DNA of 64,000 bases from Topomyia yanbarensis (lineage: Eukaryota > Arthropoda > Insecta > Diptera > Culicidae). The stretch covers positions 64,749,089-64,813,088 of the forward strand of contig NC_080671.1 in NCBI RefSeq assembly GCF_030247195.1, given 5' to 3'. Made by a program: the position numbers and the translations under genes. Below, piece after piece: positions 34,046-43,220 of this stretch (the first letter of the stretch is position 1; each line of letters starts with the position of its first letter). A model generated the notes under the pieces. The model was given only the letters and a program-made list of their open reading frames with translations, ran no database searches and was not told the origin of the DNA.

Positions 34046-37000
34046 CTACACAGTTGGAGAGTTCCCCGGCGGCGGAATTTCTCTCGAAACCCGATTTGCG
34101 GTTTCTTGTTGGTCTCTACGCCACTTCCTCTGCAACTCGGAGAGTATGCTCGAGACCACTCTGTTGACAGCGTCCCAGGTATGTTCGTCACGGCACATCT
34201 CTTCGACGATATTGTCCGCTGTCATACCAGGTATACCCCTACGAACTTCTTCGAATCTAGGGCATTCGAAGACCACGTGTTCCGGTGTCTCCTGCACGGT
34301 CGCACAACCCGGGCAAAGGGGTGACGAAGCATGTCCAAACCGATGCAAGTACTTCCGGAAGCATCCGTGCCCGGACAAAAACTGCGTCAAATGGAAGTTC
34401 ACCTCTCCATGCTTCCTATGTACCCAGGCCGATACATTTGGGATGAGTTGGTGGGTCCACCTTCCTTTCTCCGCGTTGTCCCACTCCTGTTGCCATTTAG
34501 CCAACGAGTCCGCTCGAACCTGTCTCCTAGCGTTACGTGCATTTCTCCGCTGATAGCATTCCACGTCCTCCGCCAGGGTAATGCAGATGGGGATCATCCC
34601 GGCGATAACGCATACTGCCTCCGACGATATTGTTCTGTAGGCACTCGCGACTCGTACGGCCATCAGTCGGAATGTCCTGTTTAGCTTTTCACGGTTCCGC
34701 TTGGTTTTCAGCGCAGCACTCCAGGCAGGAACCCCATATCGGAGTATCGATGACGAAACAGTAGATAGCAGACGTCTCGTGCTGCTTCTCGGACCGCCGA
34801 CGTTTGGCATGATTCTCGCTATTGCGTTCGTTGCCTTCGCCGACTTTTCACAGGCGTAATCAACGTGGTTGTTGAAGCTCAACCGGTCGTCGATTATAAC
34901 TCCCAATTACTTCAATGCACGTTTCGATGCAATCACGTGCCCTCCGACGTCGATCTGCATCCGTTGGACCGATCTGCAGTTACTGACCAACAACACCTCC
35001 GTCTTGTGGTGAGCTATTTGCAGCTTAACCCCGTTCATCCAGCTCTCGATCGCGTCTATTGTCTCCGTCACCGACACCTCCACTTCTTCAAGTGTCTCAC
35101 CCATCACCGTTAGTGACACGTCGTCCGCGAAACCTACGATTTTCACTTTCCTAGGCAGCTGCAGCGTTAACACCCCATCGTACATCCCGTTCCAAAGGGT
35201 TGGACCGAGAATGGAGCCCTGAGGAACGCCCGCTGTGACACGCAATGACTTCTGTCCTTCGCTCGTCTCGTACAGTAGCACTCTGCTCTGAAAGTAGCTC
35301 TTCAGGATCTGGCACAGATAGTCGGGAACCCTCATTCTATGCAGCGCTGCAGCGATGGCTTCCCAGCTGGCACTGTTGAACGCGTTCTTCACATCTATCG
35401 TGACCACAGCGCAGTATCGATCTCCTCTTCGCTTCTGTTTAGATGACTTCTCGGCACTCTCGAGCACTATCCGAATTGCATCCACTGTCGATGCTCCTTT
35501 GCGGAAACCAAACTGCATCTTGGACAGTCCGCGCTCACCTTCCGTGAATTTCGTCAACCTGTTAAGAATGATCCTTTCCAGGAGTTTTCCGAGTGTATCC
35601 AGCAGGCATATGGGTCTGTACGAGGTCGGGTCGCCAGGTGGCTTCCCTGGCTTCGGCAGCAACACCAGCTTCTGGACCTTCCACATTTCGGGGAAGTTGC
35701 CTTCATTTAGGCACTTCTGCATCACTATCCTGAACATGTCCGGATATGCCAGGATCGCAGCTTTCAGTACCACGTTTGGTATTCCATCCGGACCAGGGGC
35801 TTTCTTTGGTTTTAGGCGCTTCGATGCTTCTACTAGCTCGTCGTTAGTCACTTGCCGATCCATGTTTGTTCCTTCTTCCTCGCCGTGCGGTGACGGTGGC
35901 CATATAGTTGGATCGTGCTTCGGGAAAAGACCCTCGACGATTATCTTCAGCTTGCTCGGACACATTTCGACTGGCGTCGTTGGACCCTTCATTTTCGCCA
36001 TCACGACTCGGTATGCGTCACCCCAGGGATTGGCGTCTACTTCTCGGCATAGCTCCTTGTGGCACTCTGACTTGCTAAGTCTGATCTCCCGTTTTAAAGC
36101 GGCCCTAGCTTCCCGAAACGCTGCCTTACGCTCTTCTCTATCTGGTTCCGACCTTGCTCTTTGGGCCCGCCTTCTGGCTCTGAGACAAGCAGCGCGTAAC
36201 GTACTAAGCGTCTCGTTCCACCAGTGAGCTGGACGCCGTTTGTTGCGTGGTTCCAGTTTTCGCGGCATTGTGGCGTCACAAGCCGCCACAATCCTTCTTG
36301 TTAGGTCAGCCACATCCACGTTCTCGGTCCCGCCGTTCGGCCGAAGAGCCTCAACAAAGAGGTCTTTGTTGAAGGCTTTCGTCTTCCACTTTCGTTCGCC
36401 GGTCACCCTTCTCTGTACTGCCGCGAGGTTCCGTTGACCGATACGGTAGTGAATCTCCTGGTGGTCACTATGCGTATACGTTTCGCATACTCTCCAATTC
36501 ATGTTCGTCGTCAATGAGGGACTACAGAATGTGATGTCGATGATAGACTCCCTCCCGTCTCTCCGAAATGTGTTAACAGAGGCTTCATTGCACAATCGTA
36601 CGTCTAACTTCGCTAGAGCTTCCTGCAGGATACACCCTCTTGTGTTGGTTACTCTACTGCCCCATTCCACAGCCCAGGCGTTGAAGTCACCACCAATGAC
36701 TACCGGCTTCCGATCGATCAACTGCTCGGTTAACTGCTCCAGTATTAGGCTGAACTGCTCTACTGTCCACCTTGGGGGAGCGTAGCAGCTGCATACGAAG
36801 ATGCCGTTGAATTTGGCTATCACGAAACCCTCGTATGAACGTTCTACCACTTCTTGGATGGGGAATCTTCCCATTACTTGTGTCACAGCGGTTCCTGATC
36901 CATCCGCCACCCAGTTACCGTTATTAGGGGGGACTTGATAAGGCTCTGCGATAAAAGCGACATCGCACATAGTTTCTGTCGTAGACTGCCACAACAGTTG

Positions 37001-37084
37001 CTGTGCGGTATCACAGTGATTCAGGTTTATCTGGGTCACCTCCATCACCGTTGGCCTGCAGTCGCCTTCTTGTAGGCTGGACAT
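34046..37084 (-). pseudogene. Waldo-like ORF2 of copy 2 with a premature stop
   Basis: This is the same 1012-codon frame as copy 1, starting at the equivalent ATG (37084). A single C-to-T change turns a CAA glutamine codon into TAA at 34907-34909, after the ASKRALK stretch about 70 residues past the FADD site. The rest of the frame (34046-34906) remains open with no frameshift. Endonuclease and the catalytic reverse-transcriptase core could still be made, but the thumb and C-terminal finger would be lost. Upstream the frame is open to 37261, because the TAA before the ATG in copy 1 is TAT here. Confidence 0.88.
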
Positions 37085-38466
37085 ATAAAGCCACCCGTCT
37101 GATGGTCGTTTCCTTCCGCTGGGGTGCAAAGCAAGCACTTCGGCCTCTGCGTGCAGTCTCTCGCAAGATGGCCCATCTCTTCGCATTTCCAGCACATCCC
37201 GGATCTGTCCGGGCCTTTGCAAGCCCCTGCTAAATGACCAAAGCCTAAACATTTGAAGCATTTCTCCGCTTGTTTATTTACTCGTGGGGCGGCTCTCAGT
37301 AGGCATCTCGACCATTCAACTGTAACTTTACCTACCTCCAGCGCCTTGTCTGCAGCGGTTACCGGTAAACGAATCATCGCTGTCTGCGTTCCTCCGTATC
37401 CTTTCCTTAACCGGATCGTCATGTGCACCTCGCCCAGTTTGCACTGCTGCTTCATAGCACCTCTCAGCTCGTTTTCCGTCGTTATTTCGTCGAGGTCCTT
37501 GCACACAATTACCATCTCCGGGCTTAAGGCTTTAACATCTGCCTTTCCACCCATTGATTTAGTTATAGTCTCCTGCAAGGCAGAGCTACTAATCGTAGTA
37601 TTCTTCTGAAGCTCGAGGAGCATCTCATTTTTTTGGGTACGCCTGACTCTTAACACGTTTTTCCCCAAATCTTTCAGCTCCGGGTCCTCTCTGAGCTTTT
37701 TGAGCAGTGCTGCGTACGTGGTCTCGACATTTGCTTTGACGAGCACGGCTTCTCCCTTAGGCGCCTTCTGACGAGCCGAGGGTTTTGATTTCCTCTTCTG
37801 CTCCTCTTTTCGCTCCTCCTTCTTTTTTTGCTGTTTCCCGCATTTCTCCTTCCGACTTACAACGGTACTTCAGCTTTCACCCTGTAAGGTGGCGTCCTTT
37901 CCTTTGGCAGCAACAGCGTCCTCGAGCGTCTGCCTCTGTGGCCCACCTGGTCTTTCGTCTCCTGGCGAGGATCTTATCCTCTTTGGAGTTATGGAAACTG
38001 GCGTGTTCTTCACTCCAATCTGCCTCTCCTTACCCTGTTTCGGAGGGGCTAGGAGGATAGTGGCCTTAGCCGACGCCGATGCTCGCTCAGCTGAATCTGC
38101 CCTCTGCGTTGCCGTATCGTACTTTTTTACGGCAGACAGTAGCGCCTTCCGGATTTTGATGACCATCTCCTTAATGTCTTTGTGGACATTGTTTCTCGTG
38201 TCCACGAACTTGTGGAGCTCCTCCACCAAGTGCCTCACTACCACTACCTTTGGCGTTTGTGGGGTTTGGCTCATTCCGCTCTGCCCCGGGTGTTTTTGTT
38301 GCTGCTGTTGCTGTTGCTTCGGCTTCCCATCCTCCTGCTCTTGCTGGATGACTTCAGCTACTATTGGTGGTGGTGACCTCACCAACCCACCTCTGGCAAA
38401 CGTATTCACCGTGCCTACTCCATTTATATCGGTTGCTTGTTTTTTCTCCATTTTATTGGGTCCCAA
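37045..38466 (-). pseudogene. Waldo-like ORF1 of copy 2 with a premature stop
   Basis: This is the same ORF1 frame as copy 1, interrupted by TGG-to-TGA at 37870-37872 (after DATLQGES). The 5' part (37870-38466) includes the polyglutamine region. The 3' part (37045-37869) keeps the three zinc knuckles in the same frame. In this copy a few in-frame codons precede the usual ATG (MGPNK). Confidence 0.88.
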
Positions 38467-39147
38467 GTCCGGGCCGTTATCTCCACTCGCTGCACATAGT
38501 CGCCTCTCGCGATCCCATGATTATCTATGCTGCCAAAAATCAGCAGTAAGGTCATGCAAGGGTTGACACTATCCTTCATGGGGAGTAGTGTTCAGAGCCG
38601 GATCGGCGTAAATCGGGAATGCTTCAACCGAACCTAGTACCACCAACCAAATGATGGCGAGTTTCGAACGTACCCGGAGACCTGCCGGGGTTTTGTTGGG
38701 ACGGAGGCAGCCATGCTGTTAGCCCACTCGCCATTTCAAGTCGGTGTCATCCTTCTTTACTCAGGGAGTAGAACAGCACGCCTGTCAGCCCTAAGTCGCC
38801 ATCCTTTTCGTCATCCGTGTCCTGTCCGTTGACGTTCGCCATGGCTAGTATACCATAATCAGGATGTTACTGGCATCGATCCTGATGTGCCGGTTGGCAC
38901 TCCGGTTGGGCTAGAGTGCTTTTATTGCCTAGATCTTAGATTATTGGAATATTAGGATCTTAGCAGAAGCGGCACAGACTCGCTTCGTCAGATCTGCTTT
39001 CGGAGTTATGGCTTTTTTTAGAGATTTAGAAGAGCCCAATCTTAGCCCCACCATATCCTAGCAAAGTTCCCCAACTCGCAGTAGGACCGTGGGGGGGGGG
39101 GGGGGTTCGTTAGGCCCCTAGACTCCTGTCCTTCCTGTCCCTGCTGC

Positions 39148-39220
39148 ACACAGAAAATTCGCATATAAACTATAGGAAAATTTCAAAATAGAATTTTTAT
39201 TTTTGATGCTAAATGTCTTC
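39148..39220 (+). repeat. GCCTTTCTC-family fragment between Waldo copy 2 and RTE
   Basis: The text CACAGAAAATTCGCATATAA and TTTTTGATGCTAAATGTCTT matches family positions near 17010-17125 and 24450-24470. It ends at the RTE insertion site and resumes at 42564. Confidence 0.75.
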
Positions 39221-42200
39221 TTTTTATTTATTAACAGATTAAGGCCGAAGTGGCCTTTGTCGTATACAAAAAATTCCTCCATTCCACTCGGTCCATGGCC
39301 GTGCGTCGCCAGCCACGCAGTCTGCGAAGGGTCCGCAAATCGTCTTCCACCTGGTCGATCCATCGTGCTCGCTGCGCGCCACGTCTTCTTGTACCGGTCG
39401 GATTGCAATTGAGAACCGTTTTCACCGGGCTATTGTCCGACATTCTGGCTACGTGCCCGGCCCACCGTAGTCGTCCGATTTTCGCGGTATGACAGATGGG
39501 CGGCTCCCCCAACAGCTGATGCAACTCATGGTTCATTCGCCGTCTCCATGTGCCGTCTTCCATCTGCACTCCACCGTAGATGGTACGCAGCACTTTCCGT
39601 TCAAAGACACCAAGTGCGCGTTGGTCCTCCACGAGCATGGTCCAGGTCTCGTGCCCGTAGAGAACTACCGGTCTAATCAGCGTCTTGTAGATGGTCAACT
39701 TCGTACGACGGCGAAGTCTGTTCGACCGAAGTGTCTTGCGGAGGCCAAAGTAAGCACGATTTCCTGCCACGATGCGTCTACGAATCTCTCTGCTGGTATC
39801 ATTGTCGGCGGTCACCAGTGAGCCCAAGTACACGAACTCTTCAACCACCTCGATTTCGTCGCCACCGATGCAAACTCGAAGCGGGCGGTTCTCATTCTCT
39901 TCTCGTGAACCTCTTCCTATCATGTACTTTGTCTTCGACGTGTTGATGGCAAGTCCGACGCGCTTGGCTTCTCTTTTCAGTCTGATGTAGGCTTCCTCCA
40001 TCTTCTCAAAGTTTCGTGCAATAATATCAACGTCATCGGCGAAGCCAAGTAGCTGAACGGACTTTGTGAAAATCGTACCACTCGTGTCGATCCCTGCTCT
40101 TCTTATTACACCTTCCAGCGCGATGTTGAATAACAGACACGAGAGACCATCACCTTGCCGTAACCCTCTGCGTGATTCGAAGGGACTCGAGAGCATCCCT
40201 GAGACACGTACTACGCACATCACCTGATCCATCGTCGCCTTCACTAATCGCGTCAGTTTGTCCGGGAATCCGTACTCGTGCATAATCTGCCATAGCTGAT
40301 CTCGATCGATAGTGTCATATGCGGCTTTGAAGTCGATGAACAAATGATGTGTGGGCACATTGTACTCGCGGCATTTCTGCAGTACTTGACGAAGAGCGAA
40401 CACCTGGTCCGTGGTAGATCGTTCGCTCATGAAACCCGCCTGGTACTGCCCCACGAACTCTCTTGCAATTGGTGATAGTCGACGGCATAGTATTTGGGAG
40501 AGTACCTTGTAGGTGGCGTTCAGCAGGGTGATTGCTCGGTAATTACAGCAATCCAGCTTGTCGCCCTTTTTGTAGATAGGACACACGACACCTTCCATCC
40601 ACTCCTCCGGTAAAATCTCCTCCTCCCAAATCTTGGTAATCACCCAGTGCAGCGCTTTAGCCAGTGGCTCGCCACCGTGTTTTAGTACCTCGCTTGGTAT
40701 TTGGTCAACCCCAGCGGCTTTATTATTTTTGAGCCGGCTGATCTCCTCCTGGATTTCTTGGAGATCCGGAGCCGGTAGTGTAATGTCTTCCGCGCGTGCT
40801 CCCAGATGCGTAACCGTGCCATCCTCGTCGTCTGCTGCATCGCCGTTCAGGTGTTCTTCGTAGTGCTGCCGCCACCTCTGGATCACCTCACACTGGTCCG
40901 TGAGAAGATTCCCGTTTGTATCTCTGCACATGTCGGCCTGTGGTACGTGGCTCCTGCGCGAGCGGTTCAACTTCTCGTAGAATTTCCGTATGTCTTTAGC
41001 GCGGTACAGCTGCTCCATCGCTTCGCGATCTCGGTCTTCCTGCTGGCGCTTTTTGGTCCGGAAAACCGAGTTCTGCCTGTTCCGTGCCTGTTTATATCGC
41101 GCCTCGTTCGCCCTCGTGCGGTGTTGCAGCATTCTCGCCCATGCTGCATTCTTCTCTTCGACTAACTTCTCGCATTCGCCGTCGTACCAGTCGCTTCTTC
41201 GGTCCGGGCCCACCGTACCTAGTGCAGTGGCTGCGGTGCTACCTATGGCGGATCGGATATCTCTCCAGCCATCTTCAAGGGCAACTGCGCCTAGCTGCTC
41301 TTCCGTTGGTAGTGCCACTTCCAACTGCTGCGCGTATTCTTGAGCCACTCTGCCATCTTGTAGCCGCTCGATGTTTAGCCGCGGCGTTCGGCTTCGACGA
41401 GAGCTATGCACTGTCGAAAGTTTTGAGCGCAAGCATACTGCAACCAGGTGGTGGTCCGAATCTATATTCGCACTGTGATAAGTGCGGACGTTTGTGATGT
41501 CCGAGAAGAATCTACCGTCGATTAGAACGTGGTCGATTTGATTTTTTGTTACTTGGTCCGGTGATCTCCAGGTGACTTTGTGGATATCTTTGCGAGGGAA
41601 GAAGGTGCTTCGGACTACCATTCCACGGGAGGCTGCGAAGTTCACACATCGTTGGCCGTTGTCATTTGATACGGAATGCAGGCTGTTAGGCCCGATCACC
41701 GGTCTGTACATTGCCTCCCTTCCTACCTGTGCGTTCATGTCGCCGATGACAATTTTCACGTCTCGCAGAGGGCAACCGTCGTATGTCTGCTCCAGCTGCA
41801 TGTAGAACGCTTCTTTCTCGTCGTCGGGTCTCCCTTCGTGTGGGCAGTGCACCTTGATGATGCTGTAGTTGAAGAAACGGCCTTTGATCCTCAACTTGCA
41901 CATCCTTGCGTTGATCGGCTGCCACCCGATCACACGTTGGCGCATCTTGCCCAGCACTATGAAGCCGGTTCCCAGCTCGTTGGTTGTACCACAGCTCTGG
42001 TAGAAGGTAGCCGCTCGATGCCCGCTTTTCCACACCTTCTGCCCCGTCCAGCAAAGTTCCTGCAGCGCCACGATATCGAAGTTGCGGGGGTGAAGCTCGT
42101 CGTAGATTATCCTGTCACATCCTGCGAAGCCGAGCGATCTGCAGTTCCATGTTCCGAGTTTCCAATCGTGATCCTTTATTCGTCGCCTGGGTCGTTGCCG

Positions 42201-42549
42201 ATTGTTCTGGGTCGTATTCTCTTCTGTATTGTTCGTTATGTGGGTTTTTTAAGGGGCGGCTTATAGGGCCTACGCCAACCACCTGTCTCGCCGGTGGGCC
42301 GTCGTGCCAGGACTGCTTAAGGTCCCACCTGGACACCAGGACAGGTTTACACCTTCCGAAGAAGGGTAACCCCCCCCCCCTTCCCTGCCAGCATACGACC
42401 AAAGTTCCCACCGGGGTTGGTTACCCGATCTTCACTAAGGTTACTCGTATCCCAGTCGACGCCACGAGGAGGCCAGGGCTAGGAGTTACTGGGCAGGAAG
42501 TTAAGGACCGCAAGTGGGGTCTATTTTATGCCTTCAGGTACAAGAGGCT
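39221..42549 (-). mobile_element. RTE-clade (JAM-like) LINE with 14-bp target duplication
   Basis: The element lies between identical 14-mers TGCTAAATGTCTTC at 39207-39220 and 42550-42563, inside a GCCTTTCTC-family repeat. It is minus oriented with a short A/T-rich 3' end (AATAAATAAAAA) and a very short 3' UTR, both typical of RTE. It carries one long ORF for endonuclease plus reverse transcriptase. Confidence 0.88.
39231..42071 (-). CDS. RTE-clade endonuclease-reverse transcriptase
   Basis: A 946-residue retrotransposon protein. The N-terminal endonuclease has ALQELCW, IGDMNAQVG, a QIDHVLID motif and SDHHLV. The reverse transcriptase has NYRAITLLN, QAGFMSERST, FIDFKAAYDTI, LRQGDGLSCLLFN and catalytic FADD at residues 677-680. 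The family resembles RTE/JAM proteins. The same frame stays open upstream of this ATG to a TAA at 42249-42251. That extension encodes the first endonuclease motif (KLGTWNCRSLGF) but contains no ATG, so either the natural start is lost or a non-AUG start or upstream-ORF mechanism is used. No internal stops are seen. The ORF ends 10 bp from the element's 3' end. Confidence 0.9.
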   Translation of the reverse strand: MALQELCWTGQKVWKSGHRAATFYQSCGTTNELGTGFIVLGKMRQRVIGWQPINARMCKLRIKGRFFNYSIIKVHCPHEGRPDDEKEAFYMQLEQTYDGCPLRDVKIVIGDMNAQVGREAMYRPVIGPNSLHSVSNDNGQRCVNFAASRGMVVRSTFFPRKDIHKVTWRSPDQVTKNQIDHVLIDGRFFSDITNVRTYHSANIDSDHHLVAVCLRSKLSTVHSSRRSRTPRLNIERLQDGRVAQEYAQQLEVALPTEEQLGAVALEDGWRDIRSAIGSTAATALGTVGPDRRSDWYDGECEKLVEEKNAAWARMLQHRTRANEARYKQARNRQNSVFRTKKRQQEDRDREAMEQLYRAKDIRKFYEKLNRSRRSHVPQADMCRDTNGNLLTDQCEVIQRWRQHYEEHLNGDAADDEDGTVTHLGARAEDITLPAPDLQEIQEEISRLKNNKAAGVDQIPSEVLKHGGEPLAKALHWVITKIWEEEILPEEWMEGVVCPIYKKGDKLDCCNYRAITLLNATYKVLSQILCRRLSPIAREFVGQYQAGFMSERSTTDQVFALRQVLQKCREYNVPTHHLFIDFKAAYDTIDRDQLWQIMHEYGFPDKLTRLVKATMDQVMCVVRVSGMLSSPFESRRGLRQGDGLSCLLFNIALEGVIRRAGIDTSGTIFTKSVQLLGFADDVDIIARNFEKMEEAYIRLKREAKRVGLAINTSKTKYMIGRGSREENENRPLRVCIGGDEIEVVEEFVYLGSLVTADNDTSREIRRRIVAGNRAYFGLRKTLRSNRLRRRTKLTIYKTLIRPVVLYGHETWTMLVEDQRALGVFERKVLRTIYGGVQMEDGTWRRRMNHELHQLLGEPPICHTAKIGRLRWAGHVARMSDNSPVKTVLNCNPTGTRRRGAQRARWIDQVEDDLRTLRRLRGWRRTAMDRVEWRNFLYTTKATSALIC

Positions 42550-42563
42550 TGCTAAATGTCTTC

Positions 42564-42646
42564 AAGGTGCATAAAACGTCGAGATTTGATGCAAACTCGA
42601 AAAAAAATTTCACGGCGATTCACTTTTTTGGATTTTGGCGCAATTT
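42564..42646 (+). repeat. GCCTTTCTC-family fragment after RTE
   Basis: This continues the interrupted repeat (GCATAAAACGTCGAGATTTG, compare 17128-17147) up to the start of the next family member. Confidence 0.75.
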
Positions 42647-43220
42647 TGCCTTTCTCATATAGAAAGGTTATGCAATCACTCTGAAAAACGTCAACCTAAT
42701 CCCCTATTTTTTTTGACTCGCATAAGGTTTCTGGATTTTAACAGGGGCGTAGTTGATGGTTTACGGAGAGGGGTTACAACCCCCCCCCCCCTCTACTGTT
42801 CACTCTCCTCCTTTAAAAATCTCTTTAAATCAACCCTCAGACCACCACCCCATCCAGCCCTCATACCCCTCCCTTTCAACCCCATCATCTTTAAACCACC
42901 ACTATATCACAAAGCATACCAAATTAAGCTGGGGAGTCGTTCGTTCATGGGACTTTCGCCGCCCCCGACAAAATGAGTTAGCAAGCAGATAACATTGATC
43001 TAATGCTGATTAGGCTAATGGAGTATGATATTTTTTGTTTCAAGTGTTTCACCGTCGGCACGTAGCTCATCAAGTTCGTGGCTGGCATGCCATTGTGTAT
43101 AAGTGCAAAGTGTACTAAGAATGTAATGGACATTTTTACAATTATGTTGAACATAAACAGCCTCCGTGCCATAGTTTAGAGAAATGAGAAAGGCACAATT
43201 GCACCGCTAGGTTGATTAAA
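42647..43220 (+). repeat. GCCTTTCTC-family copy, short subfamily with poly-C
   Basis: The start is TGCCTTTCTCATATAGAAAG. The end is GAGAAAGGCACAATTGCACC followed by GCTAGGTTGATTAAA. The interior has a 12-nt C-run at 42780-42791 followed by a CT-rich segment and an ATAACATTGATCTAATGCTG stretch also seen at 25920-25945. It is non-coding. Confidence 0.65.

Larger units (their letters stand above)
32899..39147 (-). mobile_element. Waldo-like R1-clade LINE, copy 2, full length, inactivated
   Basis: This is collinear with copy 1 from the 5' end (39147) to an 8-nt A-tail at 32899-32906, with scattered substitutions. A 5-nt difference lies just upstream of ORF1, and a longer G-run (C-run in the element) lies near the 5' end. 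ORF1 and ORF2 each carry one nonsense codon. The 5' flank is not microsatellite but GCCTTTCTC-family text (CACAGAAAATTCGCATATAA). Confidence 0.85.

Noticed and set aside
40633..42574. Plus-strand ORFs opposite the RTE protein
   Set aside because: Antisense shadows of the endonuclease and reverse-transcriptase frame, with no independent motifs.
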